Positions 47,848-57,498 of a stretch of DNA of 64,000 bases are shown here, one piece after another (position 1 is the first letter of the stretch; each line of letters starts with the position of its first letter). The position numbers and the translations under genes were made by a program. The stretch comes from Campylobacter coli 76339 (GTDB lineage Bacteria > Campylobacterota > Campylobacteria > Campylobacterales > Campylobacteraceae), in NCBI GenBank assembly GCA_000470055.1, contig HG326877.1:1005661-1069660 (forward strand), given 5' to 3'. Under the pieces are notes generated by a model. That model was not told where the DNA came from. It worked only from the letters and a program-made list of their open reading frames with translations, and searched no databases.

Positions 47848-48048
47848 ATGAAAAAGCTATTTTTGATTTTATCGATAGTTGCCAACGCTTTAACTTTTTC
47901 TTATGCAGCTCCTTTGGATGATGTTTTTAAAGATATTGAGGTTTCAGGCGTTGTGCGTTATAGATACGAAACACAAAGAGTTAAGAAAACAGATCATAAA
48001 AACAAAAAACATAAAGTTACAAACCGAACAGAAATAACTATAAAATAG
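47848..48048 (+). pseudogene. Truncated MOMP-like porin N-terminus
   Basis: A 66-residue frame has a signal peptide (ILSIVANALTFSYA) followed by PLDDVFKDIEVSGVVRYRYET, which strongly resembles the mature N-terminus and first beta-strand of Campylobacter major outer-membrane porin ([21 protein letters not shown]). It then ends after a basic stretch (KKTDHKNKKHK). A whole beta-barrel would need about 400 residues, so this can be only a stub. It may be a decayed porin paralogue or a short secreted peptide. The next gene begins ten bases later. Promoter and ribosome site are intact. Confidence 0.7.
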
Positions 48049-48057
48049 AGGTAAGAT

Positions 48058-48489
48058 ATGTTTCGTTACTCGATAATTCTTTCAATTTTTGTTGTAGCGC
48101 TTTTTGGTATAAATTTAAAGTCTTTTTTTACTTATACTTTTGACGCAAATAAACAATACGATATGACTCAGGCTAAAGATTTATATTTTAAAAACAAATG
48201 TAATGTTTGCCATGGGGACAATGCTGAAAAAAGTATCACAGGCTCTAAAGTTTTAAAGGATATGTCTCCTGAAGATATTAAAGCAGCTTTAGTAGGTTAT
48301 ACTCTTGATGGTAGCACTTCTGCAAATGCATCGCAGATGGCTTTTTACGCTAGAAATTTAAGTCATGATGATATGGATAATATTATCGCGTATATTAAGG
48401 GTGGAAATTTTGCTGTTGATTTACAAGTAAAAGATCTATTAGAAGAAGAGCCACCACAAAAAACAAAACATAATACTTTTTTAAAATAG
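48058..48489 (+). CDS. Membrane-anchored or secreted cytochrome c
   Basis: A 143-residue protein with an N-terminal hydrophobic anchor or signal (YSIILSIFVVALFGI) and one haem-binding CxxCH (NKCNVCHGDN) near residue 50. The distal Met ligand is probably in the ASQMAFYARNLSHDDM region. It is a class I monohaem cytochrome, likely periplasmic, acting in electron transfer; the partner is unknown. AGAGGTAAG precedes ATG. It lies between the porin remnant and the liv operon. The CcsBA haem ligase that would mature it is encoded downstream. Confidence 0.87.
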   Translation: MFRYSIILSIFVVALFGINLKSFFTYTFDANKQYDMTQAKDLYFKNKCNVCHGDNAEKSITGSKVLKDMSPEDIKAALVGYTLDGSTSANASQMAFYARNLSHDDMDNIIAYIKGGNFAVDLQVKDLLEEEPPQKTKHNTFLK

Positions 48490-48524
48490 AATATTGAGTT
48501 TAATTTTAATGAAAGGATGGATAA

Positions 48525-49640
48525 ATGAAAAAAGTTACTTTAGTTTTTAGTGCCTTAGCTTTGGCAAATTGTTTGTATGCAAAAACAATCAATTTAGGAG
48601 TAGTACTACCCTTAACAGGACCAGTAGCTGCTTATGGGCAAGATGTTTTCAATGGTATAGAGCTTGCTAATAAACTAAATGCTAAGTTGGACAATGGCGA
48701 TGAAGTAAAATTAATCGTTATTGATACCAAGGGTGATAAGCTTGAAACTACAAGTGCAGTTAACCGTCTTATAGCGCAAGATAATGTTTTGGGAATTATA
48801 GGAGAAGCTACTACGCCAAACACTATACAAGCTATATCAATTGTAGAAGATAAAAAAATTCCACTCATTGCTCCAGTAGCCTCAGGAGATAAACTTCTAG
48901 AGGGTAAAAAATACGCTTCTCGTGTTTGCTTTAGCGATAGTTTTCAAGGTGATAAATTTGCAAGTTATGTTACAAAAGAATTAAATCTTAAAAATGCTGT
49001 TGTTATTATAGATCAAAGCAATGTTTATTCTTTAGGGCTTGCAAAAGCTTTTGAAAAATCCCTAAAAGAAAATGGTGGCAAGGTTATCAAAAAACTTGCA
49101 ATCAGCTCAGGGGATAAAGACTTTAGAGCAGTAGTTTCACAGCTTAAAAGTTTAAATCCTGATTTTGTTTATATGCCGATTTATCATCCTGAAGCTGCAC
49201 TTATCGCTAGACAAGCTAAGCAAGTTGGCTTTAATAAAATGCTAGCTGCAGGAGATGGGGTTAATAATCAAACTTTTATAGATTTGGGTTCAACTGCTGT
49301 AAATGGAGTGATTTTTACAGATAGTTTTGATTCAAGCAATCCTTCTACTGCTCGCGGTAAAACTTTTATCAATGAATATGAAAAAATCAAAGGCAATAGA
49401 AATCTTCCAGCTTTTTCAGCTATGGGTGCGGATGCTTATTATGTAATGCTAAATGCCATGAATGCTTGTCAAAATACACTTACAAGCGAGTGTGTTAATG
49501 AGAAAATCCATCAAACAAGTAATTATGAGGGAGTGGGTGGAATTATAAGTATTGATGCAAGTGGCAATGCGGTTCGTCCTGTAGTTATAAAAGAAATACA
49601 AGATGGAAAGCAAGTTTATAAAACTTTAATCAATCCATAA
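48525..49640 (+). CDS. livJ: Branched-chain amino-acid ABC transporter substrate-binding protein 1
   Basis: A 371-residue periplasmic binding protein with a signal peptide (KKVTLVFSALALANCLYA). Family features are NLGVVLPLTGPVAAYGQD at the start of the mature chain and ANLVVDTKG-type strands. It shares most of its sequence with LivK, including an almost identical C-terminal MNACQNTLTSECVNEKI. AAGGATGG precedes ATG. It heads the six-gene liv operon and delivers Leu, Ile or Val to LivHMGF. Confidence 0.92.
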   Translation: MKKVTLVFSALALANCLYAKTINLGVVLPLTGPVAAYGQDVFNGIELANKLNAKLDNGDEVKLIVIDTKGDKLETTSAVNRLIAQDNVLGIIGEATTPNTIQAISIVEDKKIPLIAPVASGDKLLEGKKYASRVCFSDSFQGDKFASYVTKELNLKNAVVIIDQSNVYSLGLAKAFEKSLKENGGKVIKKLAISSGDKDFRAVVSQLKSLNPDFVYMPIYHPEAALIARQAKQVGFNKMLAAGDGVNNQTFIDLGSTAVNGVIFTDSFDSSNPSTARGKTFINEYEKIKGNRNLPAFSAMGADAYYVMLNAMNACQNTLTSECVNEKIHQTSNYEGVGGIISIDASGNAVRPVVIKEIQDGKQVYKTLINP

Positions 49641-49649
49641 GGAAAATCA

Positions 49650-50759
49650 ATGAAAAAGAAAATAATCTTAGCGGCAGTTTTAGCTTTAGGTTTGCAAGCA
49701 AAAGAAGTAAATTTAGGAGTTGTTTTACCTTTAAGTGGAGCAACAGCAGCTTATGGGCAGAGTGCTTTAGAGGGTATAAAATTAGCCAATGAAATGCAAA
49801 GTACTTTAGCTAACGGAGATAAAATCAATCTCGTTGTTTTGGATACCAAAGGAGATAAAATCGAATCCGCTAGCGCTGCTACCCGTCTTGTAAATCAAGA
49901 TAAGGTATTAGGACTTATTGGCGAAATGGTTACTGCAAATACTTTACAAGTAATGCGTATAGCCGAAGAAAATAAAGTCCCTCTTATTGCTCCTGCTGCA
50001 ACAGGGGATAAGCTTTTAGAAAACAAATTGTATTCAAGTAGAGTTTGCTTTATGGATAGTTTTCAAGGCTCATCTTTGGCAAAATATGCTTTTGAAAAAT
50101 TAAACCACAAAAAAGCTGTAATTGTAGTAGATCAAAGCACGGATTATTCTTTAGGGCTTGCTAAGGCTTTTGAAAAAGAATTTAAAGCTAAGGGTGGTAA
50201 AATTTTAAAAACTCTTAGAGTAAATTCAGGTGATAAAGATTTTAAAGCTATAGCAACTCAAATTAAAATTTTAAATCCTGATTTTATTTTCCTTCCACTT
50301 TATTATAGTGAAGCTTCTTTATTTGTTAGACAAGCAAAACTTATAGGTTTAAATGCTGCAATGGGTTCAGCTGATGGGGTTGCAGATGCTACTTTTGTTA
50401 AACTAGCGGGTAATGCAAGTGAAGGATATATTTTCACAGATAGTTTTGATGCTAGCAATCCTACAACTCAATTAAGTAAAGATTTTATAGCTAAATATGC
50501 AAAAGAAAATCAAAGCAAAGAAGTTCCAAATTTTACAGCTATGGGAGCGGATGCTTATTTTGTAATGTTTAATGCTATGAATGCTTGTCAAAATACACTT
50601 ACAAGTGAGTGTATCAATGAAAAAATTCACCAAACAAGCAATTATGAAGGTGTTTCTGGGGTTATTAGTATCGATAAAAGCGGAAATGCAACTCGTTCCG
50701 TAGTGGTGAAAGAAATTAAAAACCAAAAACAAACTTATAAAGATACTATAAACCCTTAG
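49650..50759 (+). CDS. livK: Branched-chain amino-acid ABC transporter substrate-binding protein 2
   Basis: A 369-residue paralogue of LivJ with a signal peptide (KKKIILAAVLALGLQA) and the same fold: NLGVVLPLSGATAAYGQS, LIGEMVTANT, AAIAPAATGD-type loop and MNACQNTLTSECINEKI. It lies nine bases after livJ. The two binding proteins may share the same membrane complex with different amino-acid preference, as in E. coli LivJ and LivK, although which one is which cannot be told from sequence. Confidence 0.92.
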   Translation: MKKKIILAAVLALGLQAKEVNLGVVLPLSGATAAYGQSALEGIKLANEMQSTLANGDKINLVVLDTKGDKIESASAATRLVNQDKVLGLIGEMVTANTLQVMRIAEENKVPLIAPAATGDKLLENKLYSSRVCFMDSFQGSSLAKYAFEKLNHKKAVIVVDQSTDYSLGLAKAFEKEFKAKGGKILKTLRVNSGDKDFKAIATQIKILNPDFIFLPLYYSEASLFVRQAKLIGLNAAMGSADGVADATFVKLAGNASEGYIFTDSFDASNPTTQLSKDFIAKYAKENQSKEVPNFTAMGADAYFVMFNAMNACQNTLTSECINEKIHQTSNYEGVSGVISIDKSGNATRSVVVKEIKNQKQTYKDTINP

Positions 50760-50766
50760 GAAAGAT

Positions 50767-51726
50767 ATGGACTCTACTTTATTTTTACAACAACTTGTTA
50801 ATGGTCTTAGTCTAGGCAGTATGTATGCACTTATTGCCGTGGGCTATACCATGGTGTATGGTGTGTTAAGATTGATCAATTTTGCACATGGCGATATTAT
50901 GATGGTGGGCGCTTATATAGCTCTTTTGTTGATAAATTTCTTCTCTCCAATTATCAATCATTTAAATCAAACTTTTTTCGGCAGTGATGAACTTGGAAAA
51001 TATATTGTTGTTATTTTTGTAGCTGCACTTGTGGCTTCTATGATCTTTTCTTCTATCGTAGGGATATTGATAGATAAAATTGCTTACAAACCCTTAAGAA
51101 AAGCTCCTAGAATTTCATTATTGATAACTGCAATCGGTATTAGCTTTTTTTTACAAAATCTTTTTAATGTGATTTTTACTTCAACCGAACAACAATTTCC
51201 AGTACCTACGATTTTTGAAAATTTGGTTAGCATAGGTGGTGTTAGCACAACTTTGGGATCATTACTTGTGCCTTTGGTAACTCTAATTGTAATGCTTGGA
51301 GTTCTTTTTATTCTTTATAGAAGTAAATACGGTATAGCTATCCGTGCTTTAGCTTTTGACATACAAACTGTAAATTTAATGGGAATTAATGCAAATAGAA
51401 TTATTGCCATTGTCTTTGCATTAGGATCTGCTTTGGCTGCTTTGGCGGGAATTTTTTGGTCAAGCAATTATTATTCTGTTGCTCCTACTATGGGAACTCT
51501 AGTTGGACTTAAGGCTTTTGCAGCGGCAGTTTTAGGCGGGATTGGTTCTGTAGTGGGTGCAGTTTTAGGTGGGCTTATTATAGGATTGACCGAGGTTATG
51601 GCTGTGGCTTTTTTTCCAGAGCTTTCAGGCTTTAAAGATGCCTTTGCTTTTATTTTTCTTGTGTTTATCTTACTTTTTAGACCAACGGGAATTTTGGGCA
51701 TAAATTTTGAAAAGAGTAGGTTTTAA
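50767..51726 (+). CDS. livH: Branched-chain amino-acid ABC permease LivH
   Basis: A 319-residue integral inner-membrane permease with about eight helices. The N-terminus NGLSLGSMYALIAVGYTMVYG and INFAHGDIMMVGAY are LivH signatures. The C-terminus has AAVLGGIGSVVGAVLGGL. It pairs with LivM and binds LivG and LivF. It starts seven bases after livK and ends two bases before livM. Confidence 0.95.
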   Translation: MDSTLFLQQLVNGLSLGSMYALIAVGYTMVYGVLRLINFAHGDIMMVGAYIALLLINFFSPIINHLNQTFFGSDELGKYIVVIFVAALVASMIFSSIVGILIDKIAYKPLRKAPRISLLITAIGISFFLQNLFNVIFTSTEQQFPVPTIFENLVSIGGVSTTLGSLLVPLVTLIVMLGVLFILYRSKYGIAIRALAFDIQTVNLMGINANRIIAIVFALGSALAALAGIFWSSNYYSVAPTMGTLVGLKAFAAAVLGGIGSVVGAVLGGLIIGLTEVMAVAFFPELSGFKDAFAFIFLVFILLFRPTGILGINFEKSRF

Positions 51727-51728
51727 GA

Positions 51729-52772
51729 ATGGCAAAAATTAAGATTTCAGCTTTAATTTATATTATTTTAGCTATCGCTTTTATTATGCTCGCTCCACAT
51801 TTTTTTGATAGTTATGGTATAGGCATATTAAATCAAATTGCTATTTATATCACTTTAGCAGTGAGTTATAATTTAATCAATGGCGTTACAGGTCAGTTTT
51901 CTTTGGAGCCAAATGGTTTTATAGCAGTAGGTGCTTATGCTGCAGCTTTAGTGCTTTTAAGTTCGGAACAAAAATTAGACTTATTCAGCTTAGAAGATCC
52001 AAATCCTATCATCTTGGCCTTACATACAAATTCTTTTATCTTGGCGCTTTTGGTTGCAGGTTTTAGTGCTTGTGTTTTATCTTTAATCCTTGCTTTTGCT
52101 GTTTTTCGTGTGAGAGGGGATTATCTAGCTATTGTTACTTTGGGTTTTGGTATTATTATTCAAAAACTAGCGATTAATTTTCCAAGTTGGACAAACGGAG
52201 CTATGGGTTTAAATGGTATTCCTTTGCTTTCAAATCTTTATTGGACAGGCGGAATAGCAATCATATCTGTTGTTTTGATTTTAAATTTAGTTTATTCTAA
52301 ATTCGGTAGAGCAATGAAAGCAATTAGAGATGATGAAGATGCTGCAAGCGCTATGGGGGTGAATACCTTTTGGACTAAAACACTTGCTTTTGGAACTTCT
52401 GCTTTTTTAGAAGGCGTAGGCGGAGGACTTTTGGTTTGTCTTCTTGCTTCTGTTTCTCCAGAACAATTCGGTTTTGAATTTACTTTTATGTTGCTTATAA
52501 TTATAGTTTTAGGTGGCTTAGGTTCTACTACCGGAGCCATTTTAGGTGCTGTTTTGATTATAGGTGGAAGAGAATGGTTAAGATTTTTAGATGAAATGCA
52601 GATTAAAATCGATTTCTTAGGTATTGATATGGGTTCTATGCCAGGGCTTAGAATGGTTGTTTTTTCTCTAATTCTTATTTTCGTAATGCTTTTTGCAAGA
52701 CGCGGAATTTTTGGCGATAGAGAGCTTAACTCTTTCTTTAAAAGATCTTCTAAAAAAGGATTAAAAAAATGA
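51729..52772 (+). CDS. livM: Branched-chain amino-acid ABC permease LivM
   Basis: A 347-residue permease with about nine helices: YNLINGVTGQFSLEPNGFIAV and, later, GVGGGLLVCLLASVSPEQF and LGGLGSTTGAILGAV are typical LivM segments. It forms the membrane channel with LivH. Its stop overlaps the livG start by four bases (ATGA), coupling the permease to its ATPases. Confidence 0.95.
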   Translation: MAKIKISALIYIILAIAFIMLAPHFFDSYGIGILNQIAIYITLAVSYNLINGVTGQFSLEPNGFIAVGAYAAALVLLSSEQKLDLFSLEDPNPIILALHTNSFILALLVAGFSACVLSLILAFAVFRVRGDYLAIVTLGFGIIIQKLAINFPSWTNGAMGLNGIPLLSNLYWTGGIAIISVVLILNLVYSKFGRAMKAIRDDEDAASAMGVNTFWTKTLAFGTSAFLEGVGGGLLVCLLASVSPEQFGFEFTFMLLIIIVLGGLGSTTGAILGAVLIIGGREWLRFLDEMQIKIDFLGIDMGSMPGLRMVVFSLILIFVMLFARRGIFGDRELNSFFKRSSKKGLKK

Positions 52773-53539
52773 TCTTAGAGCTTAAGAATATCACCAAAAA
52801 TTTTGGAGAAGTTAGAGCTATTAATGAAACTTCTTTTCATATCAAAGAGGGCGAAATTTTTGCTTTAATTGGTCCTAATGGTGCAGGTAAAACAACACTT
52901 TTTAATATTATTACAGGCAATTACAAACCAACAAGCGGGGAAGTATTTTTTCAAGATAAGAAAATTAATGATTTAAAACCTCATAAAATTGTACATTTAG
53001 GCATAGCAAGAACCTTTCAAAATATTAGATTATTTTCGAGTATGAGTGTACTTGAAAATGTGATGATAGGTTTTGATAAGCAAATGAAATACAGCGTTTT
53101 AGAGGCTTTTTTGCATTTAGGTCGTTTTCATAGAGTTGAACAAGAATTTAAAAACAAGGCTTATAAGCTTTTGGAGGAGTTAGGTATTAGCGAATTTGCA
53201 GACGAGAAAGCTACAAGCTTAAGCTATGGTCAGCAAAGAAAGGTTGAAATTGCAAGAGCTATGGCTACAAATCCAAAGCTTCTCTTGCTAGATGAGCCTG
53301 CTGCAGGTATGAATTCTAGTGAAAGCGATGAATTGGCAGAGCTTATTTTAAAGCTTAGAAGAGATTATAAAATCAGTGTTTTACTCATAGAGCATGATAT
53401 GAAATTTGTTAACAAGCTTTGCGATAAAGTTTTGGTGCTTGATTATGGTAAAACTATTTTTGAAGGAAAATTAAGCGATGCTGTAAATCATAAAGAAGTA
53501 ATTGCCGCTTATTTGGGAGATTTTGATGCTAGTAGTTAA
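52769..53539 (+). CDS. livG: Branched-chain amino-acid ABC ATPase LivG
   Basis: A 256-residue cytoplasmic ATPase. Walker A is GPNGAGKTTLF near residue 35, Q-loop FQNIRLF, signature LSYGQQRKVEIARA near 150, Walker B LLLDEPAAGM and switch His in IEHDM. The motif GIARTFQNIRLF is distinctive of LivG. It powers import with LivF. It overlaps the livF start by 14 bases. Confidence 0.95.
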   Translation: MILELKNITKNFGEVRAINETSFHIKEGEIFALIGPNGAGKTTLFNIITGNYKPTSGEVFFQDKKINDLKPHKIVHLGIARTFQNIRLFSSMSVLENVMIGFDKQMKYSVLEAFLHLGRFHRVEQEFKNKAYKLLEELGISEFADEKATSLSYGQQRKVEIARAMATNPKLLLLDEPAAGMNSSESDELAELILKLRRDYKISVLLIEHDMKFVNKLCDKVLVLDYGKTIFEGKLSDAVNHKEVIAAYLGDFDASS

Positions 53540-54221
53540 AGATTTGCATGTTTATTATGGTTTGATTGAAGCGGTTAAGGGTATAGACTTTAAAGTAGAA
53601 ACGGGTCATATAGTTTCTCTTATTGGCTCCAATGGAGCAGGAAAGACTTCTACCCTTAATGCACTTTTAAATGCAGTCAAGCGCACCGGAGAAGTAAATT
53701 TTTTAGGTTATGACACTAAAAGGCATTTAACTCATACTTTGGTGCAAAAAGGTATAGCTTTGGTGCCCGAAGGAAGACGCGTTTTTATCAATCTTAGCGT
53801 TGAAGAAAATTTAAAAATAGGTGCTTATAATAACAGTGAAAATTATGAGCATTTAAGAGAACAAATGTATAAGTTATTTCCAAGACTTGCAAGTAAAAAA
53901 CATGCTATGGCGGGGAATTTAAGTGGTGGAGAAGCTCAAATGCTTGCTATCTCAAGAGCTTTGATGAGTGAACCTAAGCTTTTGATGCTTGATGAACCTT
54001 CACTAGGACTTGCTCCTAAGATAGTTGGAGAGGTTTTTGATATCATTGTGCGTTTAAAAGAAGAGGGTATTACTATACTTTTAGTAGAGCAAAATGCTTA
54101 CTCTGCCTTAAAGATAAGCGATTATGCTTATGTTTTGGAAAATGGACATATTGCAATGCAAGGTGAGGCTAAAAAACTCATAGGCGATGACAATATTAGG
54201 AAAAAATATTTAGGATTATAA
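53526..54221 (+). CDS. livF: Branched-chain amino-acid ABC ATPase LivF
   Basis: A 231-residue ATPase, second of the pair with LivG. Walker A GSNGAGKTSTLNAL, signature LSGGEAQMLAISRAL, Walker B LMLDEPSLGLAP and the LivF-typical ALVPEGRRVFINLSVEENL are all present. ATG 53526 is chosen because GGGAG lies just before; the longer frame back to 53502 lies in livG. It is the last gene of the liv operon, 14 bases before ccsBA. Confidence 0.95.
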   Translation: MLVVKDLHVYYGLIEAVKGIDFKVETGHIVSLIGSNGAGKTSTLNALLNAVKRTGEVNFLGYDTKRHLTHTLVQKGIALVPEGRRVFINLSVEENLKIGAYNNSENYEHLREQMYKLFPRLASKKHAMAGNLSGGEAQMLAISRALMSEPKLLMLDEPSLGLAPKIVGEVFDIIVRLKEEGITILLVEQNAYSALKISDYAYVLENGHIAMQGEAKKLIGDDNIRKKYLGL

Positions 54222-54235
54222 TCAGGGGATGGGAG

Positions 54236-57200
54236 ATGGAAAAGATTATCAAAAGTGTAGGTGATTTAAGAATTTCTATAGTTTTATTTTTGCTTTTTGC
54301 TTTATTTTGTGCTTTGGCAACTTTTATAGAGAGCGCTTATGGCACGCCTACTGCATGGGCAATGGTATATGATACTTTTTGGTTTGAGTATATACAGCTT
54401 TTGTTGGGCATAAATTTATTATTTGGAATGTTTCGCTATAAGATGTTTGTCTTAAAAAAAATGCCTTTGATGATTTTTCATTTTTCTTTTCTTTTTATCT
54501 TGCTTGGCTCTGCCATGACTCGTTATGGTGGTTTTGAGGGTTTGCTAGCGATTCGAGAGCATACTCAAAATGCTTTAGTTGAAAGTTCTAAAACTTCTTT
54601 AAGAATTTCTAGTATTAAAGATGGTGAGCGTTATACTGCTGTAAATGATCGTTATATAGGAAATTTACCTTTTGCAAATTCTTTTAAAATAAATTTAAAT
54701 ATGGGAGATGAAAAAGCTGTCTTAAAATACAAAAATTTAATTTTAGATGCAGATTATGTTTATAAAGAAGATAATACTTCTTCACCTTTGCTTGTTTTAA
54801 CCGTTTCTGAAAAAAATTCTCAAGGTGCAAATTTGGAATTTAGATCAGGAGAGGTGCAAAATATCAATGGAATTAATTTTGCCTTTATGAATGATGATGT
54901 AGCTAAGCCTTATATCAAAATAGATAAAAATTTAAAATTAAGCTCGAGTGAAAATTTAAATGTTTTCAATATGAAAAAAGGCGAAAATTCAACTCTTAAA
55001 ATTGGCGAAAAGGCAGATGCTAAAGATCTTAGATTGTATAGCTTGGATAATTTAAATTTTGTAGTGAAATTTGCTTCTTTGCATGGAACTCAAGAAATTC
55101 AAGGTGTTAACAGACCTCAAGATGAAAGTTTTTGGCTATGGTTTAAATCAGCTTGGTTAGAATTTGCAAGAACTATAATGATATCAAGTTTTGGGGAGCC
55201 TCAAAATTGGAAAGCTTCATGGCTTACAAATTTTAAAGAATTTGCTATGAGCAAAGATTATCAAGCTTTGGAATTAAAAGGAGCGCATGCGCTAAAACTT
55301 CAATTAGATTACAAGAATGAAAGTAAAGAATTTTATGTATTCGAATACAATAAACCTACTGTAGTAGAACTTGCTGGACAAAAATTCTTTGTTTCATGGG
55401 CGCTTGCGTATGAGCAATTACCTTTTGAAATTTATTTAAGAGATTTTGTTTTAGATCGTTATCCTGGATCGATGTCTCCTGCTTCTTATGCAAGTGAAAT
55501 TACAGTTAGAAATAATAAAGATAATTTTGATTATAGGATTTTTATGAATAATGTTTTAGATTATAAGGGTTATAGATTTTATCAAAGTTCTTACGATCAG
55601 GATGAAAAAGGGACGATACTATCGGTCAATAAAGATCCAGGTAAAATTCCTACATATATAGGTTATTTCTTGCTTTGTTTGGGAATGTTTTTAAATTTCT
55701 TAAATCCAAATTCAAGATTTAGAACCTTAGCAAGACTTATCAATAAAGACGCCTTAAAGCATACTGCTAGTGTTTTAGCTTTATTTGTAGCTTTATTTGG
55801 AGCAGATAAGATGCTTGCTCAAGATTTAAATACAAGCTTGGGACAAAATCTACCTGTAGTGGATAAAGAGCATACAAAAGAACTTAAATCTCTTATTGTG
55901 CAAAAATCTGCAGACGGCAGAATGGTACCTTTTGACACTTTGGCTAGAGAAGTTTTGGAAAAAATTCATAAGAGTGCGAGTTATAAGGGTCAAGAAGCAA
56001 GTGCTGTAATGCTTTCAATGCTTATCAATGTGGACTTATGGCAAAACGAAGCTTTTATTTTAATGCCAAGTAATAAAAACATTCGTGAAGCTATTGCTGA
56101 AATTTTGGGAGTTTCTCCAGAACTAAAATATGTTAAATATAAAGATTTCTTTGATGCCAATAATCGCTATAAGCTTCAAAAATATGTAGAAAATGCTAAC
56201 CGCAAAAATCCGAATGCTAGAGGAGTATTTGATAAAGAAATCATTAATCTAGATGAAAGAGCAAATGTTGTAAATTTAGTTTTTAGTGGAGAGCTTTTTA
56301 AATTTATTCCTATACAAAATCATAATAATAACGCATGGCTAGCTCCTTTTTCTGCTATTACGACACTTAAGGGCGAAGAGGGTCAGTTTGTTTTAGCACT
56401 TATAAAAAACTATTTTTCTTCTGTAGACACAGCTTTTCATGATGGAAATTGGACAAGAGCTAACGAAGCTTTAAGCTTTATCAAAGAATATCAAGAAAAA
56501 ATAGGACATGAGGTCATGCCTAATAAAACAAAAGTAGAGATGGAAATTTTTTCAAATAAGGCTGAAATTTTTGTCAAGCTTGCTCCTGTATATTTGATCG
56601 CAGGATTTTTATTGTTAATCGTTCTTTTGATAAAAATGGTTGCACCAAAACTTAAAATTTCCCTTATATTTAAAATCATTTATATTTTAAATATTTTAGC
56701 TTTTATAGTTCATACCGTAGGGCTTGGAATGCGAGCTTATCTAGCAGATCATGCTCCTTGGAGTAATGGATATGAAAGCATGGTTTATATAGCTTGGGCT
56801 TTATCTCTTTCAGGTATTTTCTTTTCGAGAAAAAGTCCGATCGCTTTATCTTTGACTTCTATACTTGCAGGTATTGTTTTGGCTGTAGCTCACTTAAGTG
56901 AAATGAATCCACAAATTACAAATCTTGTGCCAGTGCTTAATTCTTATTGGCTCAGTATCCATGTGTCTGTTATTACTGCGAGTTATGGATTTTTAGGACT
57001 TTGTTCTTTGCTTGGAATTTTTACTCTGTTGTTAATGTGCTTTTTAAAAGAAAACAATCAATATAATCAAAATATTTTAAGAAATATCACAGAAGCAACT
57101 CGTATCAATGAAATGTCGATGATTTTTGGACTTTGTTTGCTTACTGTCGGGAATTTCTTAGGTGCGATTTGGGCTAATGAAAGTTGGGGTAGATATTGGA

Positions 57201-57496
57201 GCTGGGATCCAAAAGAAACTTGGGCTTTGGTAAGTATTTTGGTTTATGCAGCTATTTTACATATTAGAATGATTCCAAAATATTCTAATCAATTTACCTT
57301 TGCATTGTGGAGTATGTTTGCTTATTGGGTTGTTATTATGACTTATTTTGGAGTAAATTATTTCCTAGTAGGCTTACATTCTTATGCGGCAGGAGAAGCT
57401 GCTCAAATTCCTAGCTATGTTTATTGGGGAATTGCGATTATGATCGTTTTAGCATTGCTTGCAAGAAGAAAGCGTGAATTTGTAGGCAAGCTTTAA
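54236..57496 (+). CDS. ccsBA: Fused cytochrome c synthase CcsBA
   Basis: A 1086-residue membrane protein combining ResB (CcsB, N-terminal half) and ResC/CcmF-like (CcsA, C-terminal half), as is typical of epsilonproteobacteria. The haem-handling motif WGRYWSWDPKETWAL is near residue 985, with conserved His pairs around helices (SIHVSVITASYGFLG, then NYFLVGLHSYA). It moves haem to the periplasm and attaches it to apocytochrome CxxCH. A long periplasmic region (about residues 110-450 and 545-770) separates the helices. Its cytochrome substrate encoded close by is the gene at 48058. Confidence 0.95.
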   Translation: MEKIIKSVGDLRISIVLFLLFALFCALATFIESAYGTPTAWAMVYDTFWFEYIQLLLGINLLFGMFRYKMFVLKKMPLMIFHFSFLFILLGSAMTRYGGFEGLLAIREHTQNALVESSKTSLRISSIKDGERYTAVNDRYIGNLPFANSFKINLNMGDEKAVLKYKNLILDADYVYKEDNTSSPLLVLTVSEKNSQGANLEFRSGEVQNINGINFAFMNDDVAKPYIKIDKNLKLSSSENLNVFNMKKGENSTLKIGEKADAKDLRLYSLDNLNFVVKFASLHGTQEIQGVNRPQDESFWLWFKSAWLEFARTIMISSFGEPQNWKASWLTNFKEFAMSKDYQALELKGAHALKLQLDYKNESKEFYVFEYNKPTVVELAGQKFFVSWALAYEQLPFEIYLRDFVLDRYPGSMSPASYASEITVRNNKDNFDYRIFMNNVLDYKGYRFYQSSYDQDEKGTILSVNKDPGKIPTYIGYFLLCLGMFLNFLNPNSRFRTLARLINKDALKHTASVLALFVALFGADKMLAQDLNTSLGQNLPVVDKEHTKELKSLIVQKSADGRMVPFDTLAREVLEKIHKSASYKGQEASAVMLSMLINVDLWQNEAFILMPSNKNIREAIAEILGVSPELKYVKYKDFFDANNRYKLQKYVENANRKNPNARGVFDKEIINLDERANVVNLVFSGELFKFIPIQNHNNNAWLAPFSAITTLKGEEGQFVLALIKNYFSSVDTAFHDGNWTRANEALSFIKEYQEKIGHEVMPNKTKVEMEIFSNKAEIFVKLAPVYLIAGFLLLIVLLIKMVAPKLKISLIFKIIYILNILAFIVHTVGLGMRAYLADHAPWSNGYESMVYIAWALSLSGIFFSRKSPIALSLTSILAGIVLAVAHLSEMNPQITNLVPVLNSYWLSIHVSVITASYGFLGLCSLLGIFTLLLMCFLKENNQYNQNILRNITEATRINEMSMIFGLCLLTVGNFLGAIWANESWGRYWSWDPKETWALVSILVYAAILHIRMIPKYSNQFTFALWSMFAYWVVIMTYFGVNYFLVGLHSYAAGEAAQIPSYVYWGIAIMIVLALLARRKREFVGKL

Positions 57497-57498
57497 TA

